DNA of 64,000 nt from Aequorivita vitellina (lineage in GTDB: Bacteria > Bacteroidota > Bacteroidia > Flavobacteriales > Flavobacteriaceae), in NCBI RefSeq assembly GCF_022008365.1, contig NZ_JAIRBA010000012.1, positions 20,452-84,451 on the forward strand, written 5' to 3'. Position numbers and translations under genes: made by a program. Below the pieces are notes generated by a model. The model saw nothing but the letters and a program-made list of their open reading frames with translations. It did no database searches and was not told where the DNA came from. Each line of letters begins with the position of its first letter. Within the stretch, counting starts at the first letter, position 1. Positions 61,925 to 64,000 of this stretch are shown here, in pieces.

Positions 61925-62248
61925 TTAAATGCCTTTAAACCATTCTTGAAATTTTTCGCCAACTACGGGAACGGGTTTCATTTCACCTTGAACGGCGCTA
62001 ATTAAACCTAGTATCCATAAAACTAAAACAGCGAGATAAACGATTCTCGACAAAATATAAATGTCTAAAAAGCCTGAAATTATGGATAGAATAACACCTA
62101 TACACATAATTCCCAAAGCTTGTCTCACGTGGTATGTGCCCAGCGCGGTTTTGTTGCCATTGTTCATCACTAAAGCAATAATCCATCCAATAAGGGTTAT
62201 GTAGGCAATGATAGCAACCGTTTTGCCATTGTCAGTACTTGTTTCCAT
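61925..62248 (-). CDS. DUF4870/Tic20-like membrane protein
   Basis: The 107-residue protein has three or four transmembrane helices and the ending VVGEKFQEWFKGI. GTYHVRQALG near 37-46 is the conserved loop of the DUF4870/Tic20-like group (pattern HxRQALG). The next upstream gene on this strand encodes a paralogue that ends in the same KFQEWF motif. No function is known for the bacterial branch. Expression is probably linked to the dihydroorotase-like gene upstream. Confidence 0.82.
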   Translation of the reverse strand: METSTDNGKTVAIIAYITLIGWIIALVMNNGNKTALGTYHVRQALGIMCIGVILSIISGFLDIYILSRIVYLAVLVLWILGLISAVQGEMKPVPVVGEKFQEWFKGI

Positions 62249-62299
62249 ATATTTTACATTTTGGTTAGAAATTATAGAAAGCTAAGATAACCAATACTT

Positions 62300-62620
62300 T
62301 CAACTTAAAAATGTAAACCACTCCTGAAATTTTTCACTCAAATAAGGGATACCTCTGCGTTGGTTTAAAAATGCCATCACCCAAGAATACACCCAAAATA
62401 TAAAACTTATAAACCACAGGGCGTCCCCAGCTGTAAAATCAATTTGAGTTTGTACAACCATTGAAACTATAAATAAAAGAAACAGACCAAACATATTTTT
62501 AATGTGCCAAGTGGCAAATTCGTGGTTGTTGTCTCTGTTGATAAAATAAGCAATTAAAAAACCTACAAAAGGAGCGTAAGCAATGAGTGCAGAGGATTTT
62601 CCGGGAGGTGAAGTTTTCAT
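62300..62620 (-). CDS. DUF4870/Tic20-like membrane protein, paralogue
   Basis: I start this 106-residue protein at the ATG at 62620 (MKTSPPGKSSALIAYAPFVG). The upstream 11 codons overlap the dihydroorotase-like gene. Three transmembrane helices and ATWHIKNMFGLF (the equivalent of the HxRQALG loop) match the neighbour, and the ending YLSEKFQEWFTFL is shared. Two adjacent paralogues suggest a tandem duplication with divergence. It starts one base after the stop of the dihydroorotase-like gene, so they are cotranscribed. Confidence 0.8.
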   Translation of the reverse strand: MKTSPPGKSSALIAYAPFVGFLIAYFINRDNNHEFATWHIKNMFGLFLLFIVSMVVQTQIDFTAGDALWFISFIFWVYSWVMAFLNQRRGIPYLSEKFQEWFTFLS

Positions 62621-62621
62621 T

Positions 62622-63875
62622 TTATTTAAGTACCAATTGGTTGTTTGCAACAATTCCGTAGGGATGTCCCATTAATTTAACTCCCAAAAGTGCCGTATTT
62701 TTTGAAGTTGAAATAATATCATTCTCAGAAAATTCTGAGCTTTCATCGGGATTAAATAGTGTTAGATCGGCCTTGTTTCCTTCTTCAATTTTTTCGGAAG
62801 TTATACCGAAGGTTTTTTTCAAACTCGTTAATGCGTTTATTGCGGCTTCCATTCCCACGTGTAGATTTAGTGCGCCAAAACAGCCTTCTAAGCCAATGCT
62901 ACCGAAGTACGCGTGTTCAAATTCTGTTTTTTTGTGTTCCACGTCAATTGGGTTGTGGTCGCTGGTAACGCCATCAATGGTTCCATCTTTCAACCCTTTG
63001 AGCAGTGCATTGTTGTCTTCTTTTGTACGCAGTGGTGGAAGTAACTTGTAATTGGTGTCAAAGCCTTCCAAAACATCGTCTGTAAGCACAAGATTAAAAA
63101 TTGAAACACTGCAGCTTACATTTAATCCTTTTTTCTTGGCATCTTTAATTAGCCCAACCGATTTTTTAGTGGAAATGGTCGGGATGTGAAGTTTGCCGCC
63201 AGTATATTCTAAAATGTACAAATCACGAATAATTTGAAGTTCTTCCGAAAGTGCTGGAATTCCTTTTAAACCGAGGCGCGTACTGTTTACTTCTTCATTC
63301 ACCATTCCATTGCGTGCCACAGACTTATCGAAAGGAAATGATTGTATCAATCCATCAAAATTCTGAGTGTATTGCAACGCGATTTTTAAAAGGTTTGGGT
63401 TGGCAACCGGGCTTTTGTAATCGTAAAATGAAACAGCGCCTTCGTTTTGCATGTCGTATAATTCGGCGAGATCTATTCCTTTGCTACCAATAGTTAGGGT
63501 TCCAATTGGGTAAAGATTAACCGCATTGTTTTCAGCTTTCGATTTTAAAAATTTTATATGCCCTTTGCTGTCTGTTACAGGAAAGCTGTTCGCATTTACC
63601 GCAACACTTGTAAATCCGCTGTGGGCTGCCGTTTTTAAACCATTTTCTATAGTTTCGCGCTCTTCAAAACCCGGTTCGCCAAAAGATACGCTACTGTCAA
63701 ACCACCCTTGCGAAATATGTAGATTTTTCAAAGTAATTTCCTTCACTTTAGCCGAAGTAGGAATGGTTGCAGCAATCTTTGAAATTTTACCATTTTCTAT
63801 TAAAACATCCCGTTTTTTTAAATGATGCTTGCTGGAAGCATCGACAATGGTGGCGGATTTCAGTACTATTTTCAT
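62622..63875 (-). CDS. Dihydroorotase homologue lacking metal ligands
   Basis: This 417-residue amidohydrolase-fold protein is most like class I dihydroorotase, but the active site is degenerate. The canonical D-x-H-x-H at the end of strand one reads D60-S-S62-V-S64, followed by GEPGFEERET. The H-I-x-H of the later strand reads HIPTIST, with Thr for His. The strand-7 segment TSDHNPID is kept. In some bacteria such non-catalytic PyrC-like chains are structural partners of aspartate transcarbamoylase. No pyrB lies in the window. The length is normal. Two DUF4870-like genes follow directly. Confidence 0.88.
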   Translation of the reverse strand: MKIVLKSATIVDASSKHHLKKRDVLIENGKISKIAATIPTSAKVKEITLKNLHISQGWFDSSVSFGEPGFEERETIENGLKTAAHSGFTSVAVNANSFPVTDSKGHIKFLKSKAENNAVNLYPIGTLTIGSKGIDLAELYDMQNEGAVSFYDYKSPVANPNLLKIALQYTQNFDGLIQSFPFDKSVARNGMVNEEVNSTRLGLKGIPALSEELQIIRDLYILEYTGGKLHIPTISTKKSVGLIKDAKKKGLNVSCSVSIFNLVLTDDVLEGFDTNYKLLPPLRTKEDNNALLKGLKDGTIDGVTSDHNPIDVEHKKTEFEHAYFGSIGLEGCFGALNLHVGMEAAINALTSLKKTFGITSEKIEEGNKADLTLFNPDESSEFSENDIISTSKNTALLGVKLMGHPYGIVANNQLVLK

Positions 63876-63948
63876 ATTTAAAATATAAAGTTCATATTTC
63901 GACTTCGCTATTAGTTTAGCATCGTATATTTATAGAAGTTTAATCTTA

Positions 63949-64000
63949 TTAAATTTCTGAAAAACCAGAAGGAAAAGGTGAACTATTTCGACTCTTAGAT
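63949..64000 (-). CDS. Possible C-terminal end of a gene cut by the window edge
   Basis: A minus-strand frame is open from the right edge to a TAA at 63949 and ends SGFSEI. Seventeen codons are too few to tell a real 3' end from chance, and another frame is also open there. In other flavobacteria a DUF4296 gene precedes this dihydroorotase-like gene, as I recall, which would fit. Confidence 0.2.
   Translation of the reverse strand, partial: SKSRNSSPFPSGFSEI

Noticed and set aside
1..64000. CRISPR array, prophage, insertion sequence, tRNA or rRNA
   Set aside because: No regular spacer-repeat array, transposase, integrase, phage structural gene, or RNA gene structure was seen on reading both strands.

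Overview
The window looks like ordinary chromosomal backbone from a low-GC member of the Flavobacteriaceae (Bacteroidota). Evidence seen directly: AT-rich DNA, many upstream regions carrying the Bacteroidota -7 promoter motif TAnnTTTG, and flavobacterial family content (outer-membrane TonB receptors with carboxypeptidase-like regulatory domains, a DUF4249 lipoprotein, DUF4834, DUF4142, a YfhO-type membrane protein, fused system II cytochrome c assembly). I cannot name the genus. I see no insertion sequence, prophage, CRISPR array, rRNA or tRNA, and no block with clearly foreign composition.

Layout. 1-2000: the 5' end of purL and an RNA m5C methyltransferase. 2000-5800: two lipoproteins, a GNAT acetyltransferase and a mechanosensitive channel. 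5865-16300 is a long minus-strand run: a sodium symporter with a 36-residue partner and a large LmbE-type deacetylase; a second small MscS protein; Maf; a UbiA-type prenyltransferase related to archaeal ether-lipid enzymes; a KdsC-like phosphatase; a DUF2520 protein; and a Crp-family regulator. Divergent from the regulator are a small membrane protein, a group III truncated haemoglobin and the fused CcsB-CcsA cytochrome c maturation protein. 20400-26800 carries fumC, a TonB receptor, an ArsC-like protein and a cupredoxin/DUF4142 pair. 27007-33462 is a four-gene outer-membrane cassette: a secreted protein, an STN-domain TonB receptor, a DUF4249 lipoprotein and an MG2/plug-like protein.

33500-40200 has prfB with its programmed +1 frameshift, an operon of threonine aldolase, pncB and pncA (NAD salvage), a hexameric tyrosine-coordinated haem protein, a tandem DUF1508 protein and a YbaB protein. 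40216-47109 contains a periplasmic oligopeptidase and a probable sulfonolipid (capnine-type) locus: a cysteine-synthase-like enzyme with a structured leader, an alpha-oxoamine synthase, and, convergent with them, a large GNAT-fold protein and an outer-membrane protein. 47216-56000 carries DUF4834, YfhO and glycosyltransferase genes, a secreted Asn/Arg-repeat protein and uvrA. 56223-64000 has an ECF sigma factor with a 50-residue partner, a cysteine-free endonuclease III, Bcp, a conserved protein of unknown role, a metallo-beta-lactamase-fold hydrolase, an esterase, two DUF4870-like proteins and a dihydroorotase homologue that has lost its metal ligands.

The most interesting items are the putative sulfonolipid locus with its leader, the outer-membrane cassette, the catalytically degenerate dihydroorotase, the Fe-S-less endonuclease III and several unannotated small proteins. 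I found no wholly new defence or mobile system. Functional calls rest on motif recognition by eye; no database search was run.
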